From Nelumbo lutea (Eukaryota; Streptophyta; Magnoliopsida; Proteales; Nelumbonaceae): a stretch of DNA of 64,000 bases. Positions 35,201 through 48,043 of the stretch are shown one piece after another. Position numbers and translations under genes: made by a program. The notes beneath the pieces are model-generated. The model was not told the origin of the DNA and made no database searches. It was given only the letters and a program-made list of their open reading frames with translations. How positions within the stretch are numbered: the first letter of the stretch is position 1; each line of letters begins with the position of its first letter. The stretch is from the NCBI GenBank assembly GCA_022828595.1, contig JAKGHH010000008.1, forward strand, positions 6,995,728-7,059,727, in the 5' to 3' direction.

Positions 35201-35440
35201 AGGAAAATTCCTCACACAAGCACAGCCATGGGGAGTGGAGAATTCCCTACATTTATGTATGGGTCTGCGTGTTACATTGGGCACATTCGGATCCTTGACT
35301 ACTCTGTCACCTGGAAGTACCCTTCATGGGTCTATCCTTTGGCAGATGAATATAATTGTTATAATGCATTTAGCTGGATTGAAGATACTGAACCCACGCT
35401 CTACTTTGGCGGGCCTGGTCGAAGCTTTAAATGTCCATGA
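29213..35440 (+). CDS. Neprosin-domain protein (DUF239, with N-terminal activation-peptide domain)
   Basis: Seven-exon gene, 407 aa as modelled. Exons: 29213-29332, 30305-30391, 30517-30786, 31713-31880, 34117-34170, 34712-34858, 35063-35440; all junctions are GT-AG and phase 0. The N-terminal part shows [10 protein letters not shown] and [19 protein letters not shown], the signature of the activation-peptide domain (DUF4409). The C-terminal part is neprosin: [52 protein letters not shown] and a C-terminal [10 protein letters not shown]. Neprosins are secreted prolyl endopeptidases of a glutamate-protease type; most plant paralogues are uncharacterised. The glutamates in NPYVE and SVEWGG are kept. 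The predicted start MVFMILMDG gives a poor signal peptide, so an upstream exon may be missing. An acidic ESDDDDEY insert follows the WNP motif. Confidence 0.92.
30930..31110. repeat. AT-rich tract with (AT)n
   Basis: An uninterrupted AT dinucleotide run at about 30989-31017 is embedded in AT-rich sequence in intron 3 of the neprosin gene. Confidence 0.7.
32040..33830. repeat. Degenerate repeat array in neprosin intron 4
   Basis: Related units recur through the intron. Recurrent blocks include GGTTCGACCG, GGCCCGTTCTGACAACAAAAA, ATGGCCAAAAACCATTGAAC, GGGTCAATGGGTCATTGA and GGGGTAAAACGGAACC. The GAGTGTG...ATTAAGCAGTATCAT block appears near 32217 and 32602, suggesting a larger repeat of about 385 bp. 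A further partial unit is at 33593-33815. An unrelated T-rich 500-bp piece (33100-33590) interrupts it. Confidence 0.75.
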
Positions 35441-36180
35441 CTATGTATTTGGGGTTATTGGCCCATTACTTTTATTGATGATCTCTCAACTCAACTCTCT
35501 AGTCTCTAGCAAGGTTGGACTCACTGCTTCTTTTCTTGTAAACCCACACCACATCAGTGTAGAGGTTCTTAGGCTGTATTTCATGGCTAGAGGTGTGAAT
35601 GGACCTGTCCTGTTTGTAAATAAGCATCCTCTAACAGCTGAAACCCCCACTTTTCTAACTCCATAATTCTGCCCCATGAAGGAAAAGGAGAATCTCCATA
35701 GCTCTGACCCACATTCATGATTCAACTACATTTATACGCAAGGTTTCTTAAGAGGTTCAATCTGCGAAGGTACCTAAATAATTCAACCTGTTTCTGTCGA
35801 TGTTAGGGATTTTTCCTGTTCCAATTGGCTCACAAGCATCATTTTGGCCTTCTCAGCTCAATAAATATTTATATGGGTACCAATCAAACACGGTTCGTTG
35901 ATATCATTGACTGTAAGTTAGAGAATGATACAGTTGCACACAACTGCATAACGTCCATTATTACTTGTAATTCTTTAATGTTTTATTGGTTGATAAAAAT
36001 ACACATCGACTATGAAGCATTTCCTTCACAAATGAACTCAAAATTAGGCTTTATTCCCTTGTACACAGTTACCATACCTGGGTAGTTGGTCATCATTGGA
36101 TCTTGGTGGTCATTTCTCAGCTAATGGTCACAATATCAGCTATATGACATACTAGCAGGGTCTGTTAATTGAAAGCTAAA
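35441..36180. other. 3' flank of the neprosin gene; no gene seen
   Basis: Likely the 3' UTR plus intergenic DNA. Short open frames here have no recognisable domain. Confidence 0.5.
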
Positions 36181-37980
36181 CAATAGAAACATATAAGAAT
36201 ATATAATTGTTTTATATTTTAACTTTTTAAATAATTAATAATTATTTATATTTTATATATTATTTTTAATAATATTTTTACAATATAAAAATAATAATAA
36301 TTAATTTCAGTTAGGGTTGTTCATCAAACCGATGAAATAGATCAACTCGACTTGAGTTGGTTAGTTTCTAGTATTTTTTATTGGCTTTAGTTCAACAATT
36401 TCTCAACCCGACCAAGTTGGATCAATTTCAATTTGGCCATTTGTAAACTGGCCAAAACCAAACTAATTGATTAAATACTTTTTTTTAATACAAGAAAGTG
36501 GGAAAATTCCCATATTCCTTATTCTAAAATATTTCATATCATAAATTTATTTTTTTTATTTATTTTATAATAATACCACTACAATTTTTAATTTTTAATT
36601 TAATTTTTAAGTTTAAATCTTTTGAACCAATCAACCAAACTAAAAATTGACCCAAACCAATACAACCTAAGTTGCCCGGTTTTTACTAATAGTCAGTCAA
36701 TTTCGAATAACCAATTCCCCAACTTGATCAGGTTGATTTGGTTGGCCAAACAACCTACAATTGAACCGAACCAACTCGTGAACATTCCTAATTTCAGTGA
36801 AATTAATAGTCTAATCTCTAATAAATAACAATAGTTTAATCTCCAATAATTATTGAAATTTTATAGCAAAAATACACAATTATTGAAAATAAATTTATAA
36901 TGAAAATATAATAAATACTAAAAATATATTAAATTAGTAAATAAACAGTGTAACCTCATAATAGTTTAATCTCTAATAAATATTAATCAACAAATTATAA
37001 CAAAAATACATAATTACTAAAAATAAATTTATAAAAAATACAATAAATTGAATTTAAAAAGTTAAATAGCAATAGTTTAATCTCCCATAATTATTGAAAA
37101 TTTTCTGTTAAATAACAAGGCAAAAATATATTTATACTTAATTATTGAAAATATTTTTATCACAAAAAACAATGAATAATCACTGAAAATACATTAAATA
37201 TTAATTTCAGTATATATAAATGTATAATAAATATAGATTAATATTTTAAAATTATTATTAGTAAAGTTTTTGAAAGTAATTTAAATATAAGAGAAATTAG
37301 TTTACTATATTATTTAGTTATTCAAATATTTCGTTATTTAAAATAATTAGTAATTTAAATATGTTAATAATAAGTAAAATATTTAAAATTATTTGCTATT
37401 TGAGTTTTCTTTATTTTAAAATTATTAAATAATTATAAATATTTTGTTATATATTTATTTAGCTATTCCTAATATTTTGTTATTTAAGATATTTAGTTAT
37501 TGAAATATTCAAATGATATTTTATTTTTTAATGTTAAATTTTTACCATTTGTATAACATTTAAATTGAATAATCCATAAAATTATAATTTATATCATTAG
37601 TGCATAACTTTTTGATGAATTTTGTAAAGTATGAAATTATTAATAATATGAATAGTATTAAATATATTATAATCTTTGTTGTGTTTTTAATAAATATTTT
37701 GAAGTTATTATATAATTTATTTATAACACATAAATAATTCTTAAATTTGTTAATTCAAACTTTCTTTAGATAGATATAGATAAAAAGTGGGGGAGAGAAT
37801 AAATATGAATTAGAAATAATTTATGAAAAAGTGGGGGGTAGTGGTGCTATTTGGAAAAGTAGGGGAATAGATAAATAAGAGTTAGAGATAATTAGGAGAA
37901 AGTGGAGGATAGTAATGCCACTTGGCTAGACATTAGAAAAGCAAATCTCTCTTGACTATTTAGTTGTTAGGTATAATTTA
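36180..37980. repeat. Very AT-rich region with degenerate tandem repeats
   Basis: A motif AATAGTTTAATCTC followed by AATTATTGAAA or similar recurs near 36830, 36960 and 37070. The rest is near-pure A/T. No coding or structural RNA signal was seen. It may be remains of an old element or a matrix-attachment-type region; that reading is speculative. Confidence 0.6.
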
Positions 37981-38207
37981 ATATATGCCATTTCCTTATT
38001 GGTTTAATGATCAATTATGTGGAATTAAAAATTAGGAAGGGATTTGAAGCAAGGAGAGACATGATGACAGGGACAACCTTGCTTTATGTATATAAATAAA
38101 TGTGAAAACCTTAAACTTGATTTATAAGTACACCTTGTGGGATGCAAGCCAATGAAAAATAAGTAAACTACGTAAAGTTCTTATTATTCTTTTGATTTAT
38201 TGTGCAG

Positions 38208-38787
38208 GTTTTACCAGCTAGGGTGGAGAGCAATGCGAGGTAACCGTCACAATTATTTTTTAGGCCCCGTTCATTTTCCATTAAAATTTGTGTGTGTGTG
38301 TGGTGGGGGGGGTAAATGAAACCTTAGGATAATACAAAGTTTCCTTTCATGTACAAGCAAAAAATTTGATCTTTAAGAAAGTGATAAAACCAAATATATT
38401 CCAGGTTTAGTTACTAACCATCTTTCATGTGGGATGATGTAGGATTGCAAATCACAAAATAATCAAAGAACCTACTACTCTATGACTACTCTACCAGCCC
38501 CATTTTATCAGTCACCAATTCACCATTACCAAAAGAAGAAAGGTGAACCAAACAACTGCCCCTAGGCGGTCTGTGGAATCAATTAACACCCAGCTTCAGA
38601 TCAATGCAATCTTGCCTCATTATCCTGTCGCTGGTGTTGCAGAAGAAAGTGGGAAGTGATGGATCCAAACAAAAGATTAGCTTCTAGGATACGGGCTCTG
38701 CTCCATCCACACTGGTTTAGCAGTTTAGCTGACAGTGCTACTCAGGTTGACCAAGTACCGAAGACACAAAACCAGTATAATCATCAA
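38208..38787 (+). CDS. Two exon-like blocks of an unidentified gene
   Basis: Block 1 (38208-38239) encodes VLPARVESNAR and block 2 (38643-38787) continues in matching phase with RKWEVMDPNKRLASRIRALL, then HPHWFSSLADSATQ and on to NQYNHQ. Both have good acceptors (TGTGCAG, TGTTGCAG), and donors GAG|GTAACC and CAA|GTACGT. I do not recognise the family. Upstream exons were not found between 35441 and 38207, and downstream the ELF3 gene runs in the opposite direction, so this may be a gene relic. A broken copy of block 2 is at 15680-15786/25835-25890. It may instead be a non-coding sequence that happens to be open. Confidence 0.35.
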
Positions 38788-39115
38788 GTACGTAAAAAAA
38801 TTCTCCTCTAATGGCATTGACAAGATGGCAAGAGTATATAAGAAAGAAATATGCCCCACCACTCCAATAAATGGGAACTTGTATACTAATTAACTGTAAA
38901 GAACTTCACCTGTAAACCCGTCTCTGCTATTGCATCCCGGCTAATAATTTCCCTATAAGCCATGTTTCTGTGGCAGCACCAGAACAAATTTCCCTCGCAC
39001 CCTATTTTTGTTGCTGTAGTAACGCTGAGCAACAAAATATATATAAATCAAATAGGAACACAAAGGGTAAAAGGCCATACAAAACCAAAAGAAAAAGGGA
39101 AACGCAACCAGAACT

Positions 39116-39235
39116 TTATCTCCGATTAAGAGCAAGCCCAGGAAGAACTGCTGACCTCTCATAAATAATTGTTCCACTTGGTGCAAAACTTGGCTTCACC
39201 TTGTAGTTATTGTACCAAAAACTTGTGAATTGAAA
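39116..39235 (-). other. Open, duplicated minus-strand segment downstream of ELF3
   Basis: The minus strand reads SFWYNNYKVKPSFAP, then SGTIIYERSAVLPGL and ends NRR before a stop at 39118-39116. The related copy at 26000-26105 keeps much of the same reading with small indels. It could be part of the ELF3 3' UTR, a relic exon or chance. No family is recognised. Confidence 0.3.
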
Positions 39236-39440
39236 AGGAATAAAAACATACAGTATCAATTTTCTCTTCCCTGTCATCTTCGATAAATATATTTACATGT
39301 ACATAGCATATAGTAACCTACGGAACACCCAAGTAAAAAATGTAGGACAAAGCACAAAATGCAAGTTCTGATGATTCCCAGATCATTTGCCACCCACCAA
39401 TCAGCAGTGGAGTTTATGGTGAAGATCATCAGACTACAAG

Positions 39441-42400
39441 TCAAACTGAATCATATTGCTGCCTCTCTTTTTGTATGGACTGGAAAATGCGTACTGCTGA
39501 CTCAGTTGCAGATCTACGATTGTGGGGCACAACCTTGATCACTCGTGTCTGTTGGCCACTACTGTGGCTCTTGGGTACTTGGTCCTGGACCTGCACTGCT
39601 GGAGCCATAGGAAAAAGAGGAAGTGCATCTCTTCCTTCAGCAACATTACCTGACCCAGAACCCTGAGTCCTCTCACAGGGACTGCTTGCAGTACTCCCTT
39701 GGAGTTCACTATCTTTCGATGTCTGAAATTTCCAAATATGGCATGAGATAGTTTCACTCTTCTGGTTTGAATTGTTATACGAGCTCTGATAGTGCATCTT
39801 GAAGTTCACATCCCCTGTTGATAACCTTTCAGAATGTCCATTTGGATGAGAACCAGCCATTGGGTTTCTCTGCTTTACAGCTGAGGCAGAGATACCAGGG
39901 CTCAGGACTGGCACACCATATGGGGGAAAGTATGTTTGACCAACTGGAGGTGCACCAGGAATAACACCAATCCCTTGTTGATGAGAGGCTGGTACGCCAT
40001 AGGCTGTATTCATAAAGTCTCCTGCCATTGGGGGTAGACTCAGAGGCCCACGGCCTCCATAAACTGGTGCCATGAAGCCTGCAGTTGGTGGACAAGGTCC
40101 CACAAACGGTTTGTAAATTAGTCCTTCAGAAGGTGACATTATTGGAACCAACCACTGATTTCCTGGCGGTGGATGAAAACACCAAGGACCTGCTTTATTA
40201 TCAGTATTCATAGGTGCTGATGGTGGATTTCCAGAATGATGTCCATGGCTAGAATTTTGACTAACAAGTCCCTTGTTGACACCAGTGCTTAGAGATGGAA
40301 GAGTGGGCTCCCCAACTGTATTCTCAGCAGCACATTCAGCATCCTGCTTTGGCTTCTGAGCATCATTTTTGTGCTTAACACCACCTGGTGGTGATTTTAA
40401 AGCATACTCAGAAGTCAGCTTCTTTGCAGGGGATACCTTTAAAGAAGGCTTGCCTAGAGAAGGATTATTGTCAAACAATAGATGTGGTGATCCAGCAATC
40501 AATCTTTGAACCTGTTTGAATACAAGGGTTTTACTGTACTTAATTGAAAACAGAGAATATAATTGACTTCAAATCTCAGTTCATAAAAGTGATACCTTTT
40601 TAACCAGGTCTCTACTAACTTACCTTTATCAATCTATGCAATTCAAATACCTGCACCGCAAACACCTTTTGTTGGCTGCAAGGATAAACAAGAAAGGATT
40701 AATAATCTAGATCAAAGTTGATATAATGAATTCCATGCACTTGTACCCATCAAGCTAGATAGGATGAGAAGTGAAACTCATATGACCCGTATACAATAAG
40801 AATAACCTCTAAGTGTAAAGTGGAGAAATTAACAAGCACATTGCCTTTTCTAGTGCAAAGGATTTTTTTTAATCATTAACAATTATTTAATTGCATAATA
40901 TAAGGAGAATATACAGGTATCCTACTACTCAAAAAATTAGGATGATACATAAGCCGGTACTAGTTGCAGTAACATCAAATAGCACTCTCCACCTAGTCTT
41001 CTAGATACATCAACATAAATAAGCATTTCTTTAGTCAATTACACAATAGACTACATCTTTGGTGGAAACTTCCATAAACTGAGTGCACTACCATTCCTAG
41101 AGCTTGATGAAAAACTTGTATCTATGAAATCCAGGCAGAAAACAGTCTCATTCCAAGGTGAATCATACAATTAACAGTCAAAGTGATGAATAACTACTAT
41201 GGTAAAATGACTTTGAAAATAGACCCCAGCACATTGGGCACTCAAGAGACAAGGTGATATTAAGGTTCCTAAAACTGCCTGCATACCCCTCACCACAAGC
41301 ATAAAGGAAAAAACACCGTAATTCCAGGTATAACGTCACTTATGAGTTCATGGTTACAGGAAACTAAGTTGTTACATTTGGTCTATGCAAACAAAGAAAT
41401 TGAAAAGAACAAGTTTCATGCCCAGAGTATCTTCAAGTGTCTGAGCATCGCTCTTATCTTTTAGCTTTTCACCCACCATGGTTTGAACTTGGCAACTCAA
41501 GATATGTGTGAACTGTGGACCAAATCCAAGCTCCATATGATAATTTAAAATGCGGATATCTTGTTTCATACATCTGCTGGAGTATGAAAAAGTGATCCGC
41601 CAACCACAAACAATAGATACCCTAACCTTAAGGATGAATAAGAATCAGCTTCATAGATTTCAAAAGGATTAAAAACTTAGGAGCATTTTGTCAGAGTCTA
41701 ACTGGAAGGTTGCAAGGTGGCAAAGTTCCAACATTTTGATAGTTCAAAAAGGGATTCATCTTAGATAGAGAAATCGCCTAAGACAGGTAAATAATGTTGA
41801 GCACAAAATAAAGCACTGCACCAATAACTCAGGGTCCCAGCACATGAAACTTAGGCTCCAAAGTAAGCAATCTAGAATTGACCATGATGCATTAAACCCA
41901 AAGAAAAACAGAAAAGAAAATTAAAAGTTAATAATCCATACAACTACACCTTATTTGCTTCACTTGCTCGCACAGAATCACCTCACCTACACCATAGCCT
42001 CTTTCTTCACTGGTTTTGATAAATACATAGCATACTACATCATACTACTACTAGTTTTTAATCTAAATTCTGTGACAGATACCCCATCAGAACCATGTCC
42101 TTGCTGTACCATTTAACATAGCTAGGCACCATCATGAAAGAGGCAATTGGCAAAGGGCTCTGTTTATCAAAAAACAAAAAGGCAAAGAGCTCTCACCCCC
42201 AAGAACAACATCAAAATTACATGCTCCCAATCAACTCTCACAAGCCACATAATAAGCCTTTGATTCTTTGGGAACCACCTTTTCCCCATAAAATTACATA
42301 CATCCTAGGACGGCAATTTTCCCCATAAAGCTGGGGCAACACCCCGCCCTGCCCTGAACGGGGCAGATTTTCCTCGATCTTAAATGGTGACTGGGTGGGA

Positions 42401-45400
42401 ATGGGGTTTGCATATAATTCCCCGAACCCAGTGGAAATTTATTAAAATATTCCTAGGTTTTATATTAATTTTTAAAATACCCTTTAATTCCCCCAAATTC
42501 AAAAAAACCAAGGATCCCATAATCACATTTCTAAAATACCCCCAAATTTTCATAACCCTATTTCTAAAATACCCCTCAAATTTGATGTATTTTTAGGTAG
42601 TTTCCTTGGGGGCAAGAGAAATTCAGGGATTCCTTGTCCCTAATGGGGAAGAATGCCTTGCCCCAAACCCGCCTTGCCGCCAAGGATGGGATGGGAACTA
42701 GGTAGGGGATTTTGGCTATGGAGCGGAGATGGAGAGGGGGTGCCACACCCCATTGCCATTCCTACATAGACCTGGCTGGTTAGACTAGTCAACCCATCAC
42801 TTGGCTAGGATTCCAGGTCCACTTTACCCCAAACTATAAATAGTAAAAGAATGTTTATTTTAGAAAGGTTCAAAATTTTGATACATGTCGGGCTGTATCG
42901 TCCGGTACGTATCATATCAATGGCCTCCAGATACACCCCTACAGGGGGTGTTTCAGGGTCCAACCTGGTTCAGGGGGCAGACGGGCCTCAAACCGACCTC
43001 TCTGAACCAGTTTGAAAAAAAAAAGTGAGCCAAGATACAGCCAATACGCCTATTGGTATTTTGAACCTTGGGTTTTAGTCAAAATCCATTGACCTGGACA
43101 ATTAACCGGCAAACTGTTCAAACCATTTAGGGTCTGCACATACAGGGAGGCTATTTCCAAGATTTGAACCCCGGTCACCCTTACAGCATGGAAAAGAGAA
43201 ACATTTATTGTGACATCTACGACAATGGTAACATTCTTCTTTATTCCTATGATATCTAAGGGCTGAGGACCAAATGTAAACTGGTATTCCTATCTAAAGA
43301 TAAACCTCACTTTCATGGTTTGACCCATTCAATTTGAATGGTCAAACTGGTGAACCATTCACCAAAACAAAAAATGAGGTCAACCTCGGGATTGGTTTTT
43401 AAAATATTGGTCTAATCTTCATATACCCATCCTACATCTGGTTGAACACTCTATTTACAGCAACCACAGATAGATGGATTGTCTAGTCAAGCCGGCTAGG
43501 AAAAGAACTGACAAAGCCAGCAGCATTGTCCTCAGGCAAGCCAACCTTGAAGCAAGGATCAAAATATCAATACAGGCCAATATGCCAGATGGGGTGTATC
43601 GGCCTGTATCTTTAGCTGCCTTTTATTTTTTTTTTTAGTGTAGGGATGTATCGGAGGGTCAAGGGAGAGAAGCATCTCTAGGTGCCTCCTTGTGTCCTAA
43701 AACACCCTCCCACACCCCACATAAGATAAAGGATAAAAAGATAAAGGGGTAAATTCATTTGGAATCATGCTTGAATAGGGATCTTTGTAGGCCCGGTCCT
43801 TGTAGATCAATGGAACATAAGAGGAGCGGTCAGCGGTGTTAGCAACAAGAATCACCACATCTGACATTCCAATTGCACATGTACACACAAGTTAGAATGT
43901 TTTGTGCACTAATGGGTCCTTGACAAGCAGTCAAAAAGAGGTTTATGTCAAAAATAAAATAGGGACTTATTAGGGAGAAGGGGGTGGTGATAATTGTTGT
44001 CTAAGTAGAAAGAAGGATGTTGCTTATTCTGGTAAGAAAGAGGCGGGAGAAGTAAAAAGGAGTGCTAGTGGTAGTGGTCAAAATAATGCCATGGATTCTT
44101 CCTTTTTTCTTCATAAGTAATAGAAAACTTATTAAAAGTATTAAAGGACAGAACAAGTATAAATAAACACTGAGAGGTGTGAAACACACCCTCCCAGGAA
44201 ACTGAGAAAGATTACAAGTGAGCCCAAAACAAAAGTTTCTTGTTAACGCCTTGTTTAGCTAAAGCATCAGCTAATCCATTGGTTGATCTTCTTTCCACTG
44301 TACTCTAATGTTCTCAGGAACTGATTGTGGGAAATGTTTCCAAAAATATCAAAGTATAGAATGCATCTTGATATGAGTTTATGGATGTTTCAATTATAGA
44401 TTGCATAGAGGAAGAGGATAGAGTGGTGAAGGAGACAATGGAGATTGGAGATGATATTAAACTAATTGGAGTGTTTGAGGTAAATAGGAAATTAGATCTG
44501 AACAGGGTTATTCAAAAAGAAATAGAGGTGATGAGAAATTGGGGGTGTCCTTAGGAGGTGAAAAGAATACCATCAAAATATTTATGAAGCTAGAAGAGGA
44601 GAGAAGTAACTAGTCCCAAATCCAATATGTAGTCCAGGAAAAACTTCTATAAGAGGGTGGGGAGTGTAAATTGGAATTTTAAGAAATATTAAGGAAGGTA
44701 AGTGGTTATTTTGTCATTTTAGCAAGTTGAATGGTAAAGGGATGGGAGAGAAGGGGTTTTCTTAGCTTTGTATCAAAGGTAGGTTTTCTTAGCTTTGTAT
44801 CAAAGGTAGGTAGATCAGGGTATTTATATATGATTTTATCTTCTTCTATTTTCTTTTTATGAATTTTTATAATCATCTTGAATCCCTAAAGGGGCACCAC
44901 CAACTGCAGATACATACCAACTACATAAGCAAAATCTATCTATCACAACAAAACACTAACTCTCCCAATTAAAGTCTCTTGGCAATCAACCTGAGGATCA
45001 AGTCCATGTGCATAGTACCCTTTTATCACATGTCGTGAAAGGGCATCCAAAGATCTCCATATTCTTGAGATGTCTAGCACCGTACCCCCTCTAAATATGG
45101 ACTCTGAATTCAGAACCATGCAATCACATGGGACCCACCTGTCAAAGCAATTGAAGCCATTTCAATTCTGCACCTCTTCTCTGCATTCACACAAAGAAAG
45201 TGAAGCATTGATCATCAACTATTCACCAACAAAAGGACCTTCCTCTGATGGCAACAAGAAGCCTTCTCCGCTAAAGCCTATACACAGCAACTTGGGTATC
45301 CAATTGATATGCCTGGATCTCACAAAATATGAGTTGCATCAATGGCACCTCCCTGATGCCTAGAATTGGAAGTAATATAACCACCAATAGCATGCCAAAT

Positions 45401-48004
45401 TGCCAATAACCTCAAACAAAGCCAAGTACCGAAGATTAAGAGACAAAAGAAGGATTCTTAACCACCAAAATGAAGAGTTGGATGTTTCACTAGGTTAGCA
45501 CATTTTCTCCCAAACTAGCCCACTTATGCTAATACACTCACTAAAGTTCTACCATTTTAAGGAAATTGTGTATTTCAGACCTTAACATTGGCAGCTAGTA
45601 GCTTAGCAACTGTTTTCTTGTACCATTTATACTCTCTTTTCCCTTTTCTTTTGATTGGTAACCAAAAATTTTATTAATCATATCAAGAGAATGGATTACA
45701 AAAAAAAAAAAAAATGCCAAACACTCCCTGTTTTAATATTAGGCTAGACTACCTAACCTTAGATACCTCCTTGCTTACTACATTCAACTCCTACTCTCCT
45801 ATTATAATTCTGTTCACTCCCTGCCTAGCTAATGTATCACCTAGACTATTGGTTGATCTCTGTGTCCATGCAATTCCCTAGACAATTGTCTTCCTTCTCT
45901 TGAGAGCTTTATCCAATCTCAAGCCATGCAAAACTGCTAGTAGTACAGAAAAGATAGCCTAAATATTTCCATGGCTTTTCCTGAAAACACCATCTTTGCT
46001 TAAAGGGCTTGGGTTGCCTAAACTACATCCATCAGCAATTAACTTGATCTAATTGAGCCAAATGGATACATAAGAAGCATGATTTGTGATCCTAGCTGAA
46101 GAAGAACAAGCAACAACCTGCCAACCTTTAATAATGCCATCTGTAGAAAAAGACTCAAGTCATGCTGATATGGCACTCTTTGCACAAGCAACTGAATGCC
46201 AAATACCATTCTTGATAATCATTTTTCTGTTTCAGCCAGCTTAATAGTAAAGATTGGAAATCAGATAATTAAATGTCAAGATTAACATACAATTCGATGC
46301 CCATTACTCTGCATGATTAGAAGATGATAATAAATAGTCAAGATGCAATGTGAACTTGGCTTGTGATCACACACAAGAACATACAAAGAGACAGGAAACC
46401 ATAATTTTGATACTGCTAATATATATGGAAAGTTCTAACAACTGATGGCTAACATCTATCCAAAAAAAAAAAAGACGGGCAACAAGTACTTACTTGACAA
46501 TTGCCCTCCTTGCTTTCCAGAAATGTTTCGGCCCTATTACTCCTACAACATCATCAGGAGATATGTCCAAGCCTGATATAGAATCTACCATGGAGGTTTC
46601 AGAGGCATCATCGTTTTTGTCTGCATCTCCCACCTGCAATGATTCGTGTGCCATATCTTCATGGTAGTCCCTATCATTTTCAGCCCTCTTAGGGCTTCTA
46701 TCGCTATTTCCAGGTGATGCTCTGGAGAATGGTACAGCTTTCTCCCTTGAAATGTTTCCCTTTTCCACCCCGACAAGCTCAACTAAAACAGCATCACCAC
46801 TGACACAGTTTTCAGGCAACAAAATAGATCTTTGTTCTTCATATGCCCTTGAAACATTATTGCTTGATCCTCTGAAATCATCTGCCTGACTACTTTTGAG
46901 TATTTGATTTTCAGATGCAATGGCACGGTTCAAGGACTCAGCATTTTTTTCTCCTGTTGATGAATGGATTGCATCCTTTTCTGCACTGCCTCTACTTGTC
47001 ACACACTCTTTCAGGTTCTCTTCATTTTGGTTTCGTACATGTACTCTTGACTTCATATCTCTTGTGCTAGTTTTCTGTTGTTTATCACACGTGCTCTGTG
47101 GTTGCATCGATGAGCTTCCAGTAGCTGCTAAAGCTTTCAGTGGTCTGTTCCCTGGTGCAAGTTTAGAAGGGCTTGGATGAGTTGGACTCAATGGAGTACA
47201 TCTTTCCCCATTTGGGTTAGGAAGATCCTTATTAGAGCAAGAAGCAACTCCTGAGTGAATGTAGGTAGGAACCCTAAGATCATCCTCATCTTCAAGCTTG
47301 TCTCCACAATAGTTTTTCAAGTTGGAGAAGTCAGGTCGGTGACATGAATTGCAGTCATTAGTTGATAACAAATTTCTAGTAGCATTTGAAATTCGATAAT
47401 TTGCATTCTTTGTGGATTTTCGATCACATTCTGCCACTGTCCCATTCAAGTTTGCTCCATCAGAAGAACGCGAATGAGGTGTGGGAGGAGAAACGTAAAT
47501 TTGAGAAAACACACTTCTTTCATGAGCCCCGCCCTATATCCAAAAATCACATGGTAAAATACACATCAAATAATATGAAAGATCCAGGGTCATCTAGGGA
47601 AGCTCTCTAAGTTCATATAACAAATTTCCCTCCAGGTAAATAGCACATTAAATAATACTAATCTTAATGTTTTCTCATCCTTCCCTTTAAGTTTTAAAAA
47701 CTTCACCCTTCTGTTACACATTTTATAGTGGATAACTATGATGCAATTTATAAAGTTTCAAAAGACAAAAAGGTTATGATGCTAAAATATAGGAAAAGTT
47801 TTCCACAAAAGGGACCCACCGGATTGGCCACATTTTAATCCCATAATAAGTATAAGCTATATTTCCCACTTTTGTATTAGTAGTTTTCATAACTCATATT
47901 AGCCATTCAATGTTTTGCTTTTCTAAATACAAGGCGGCTTACTTTGCACATACAGCAAGGCTTTTTTGGGCCCAATTTTATTTATTTATTTATTATTATT
48001 ATTT

Positions 48005-48043
<39 letters not shown>

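Noticed and set aside
35235..35666. 143-aa plus frame overlapping the last neprosin exon
   Set aside because: It is out of frame with the conserved neprosin C-terminus and is therefore a shadow.
46920..47180. Plus-strand frame opposite ELF3 exon 2
   Set aside because: Shadow of the ELF3 coding exon.
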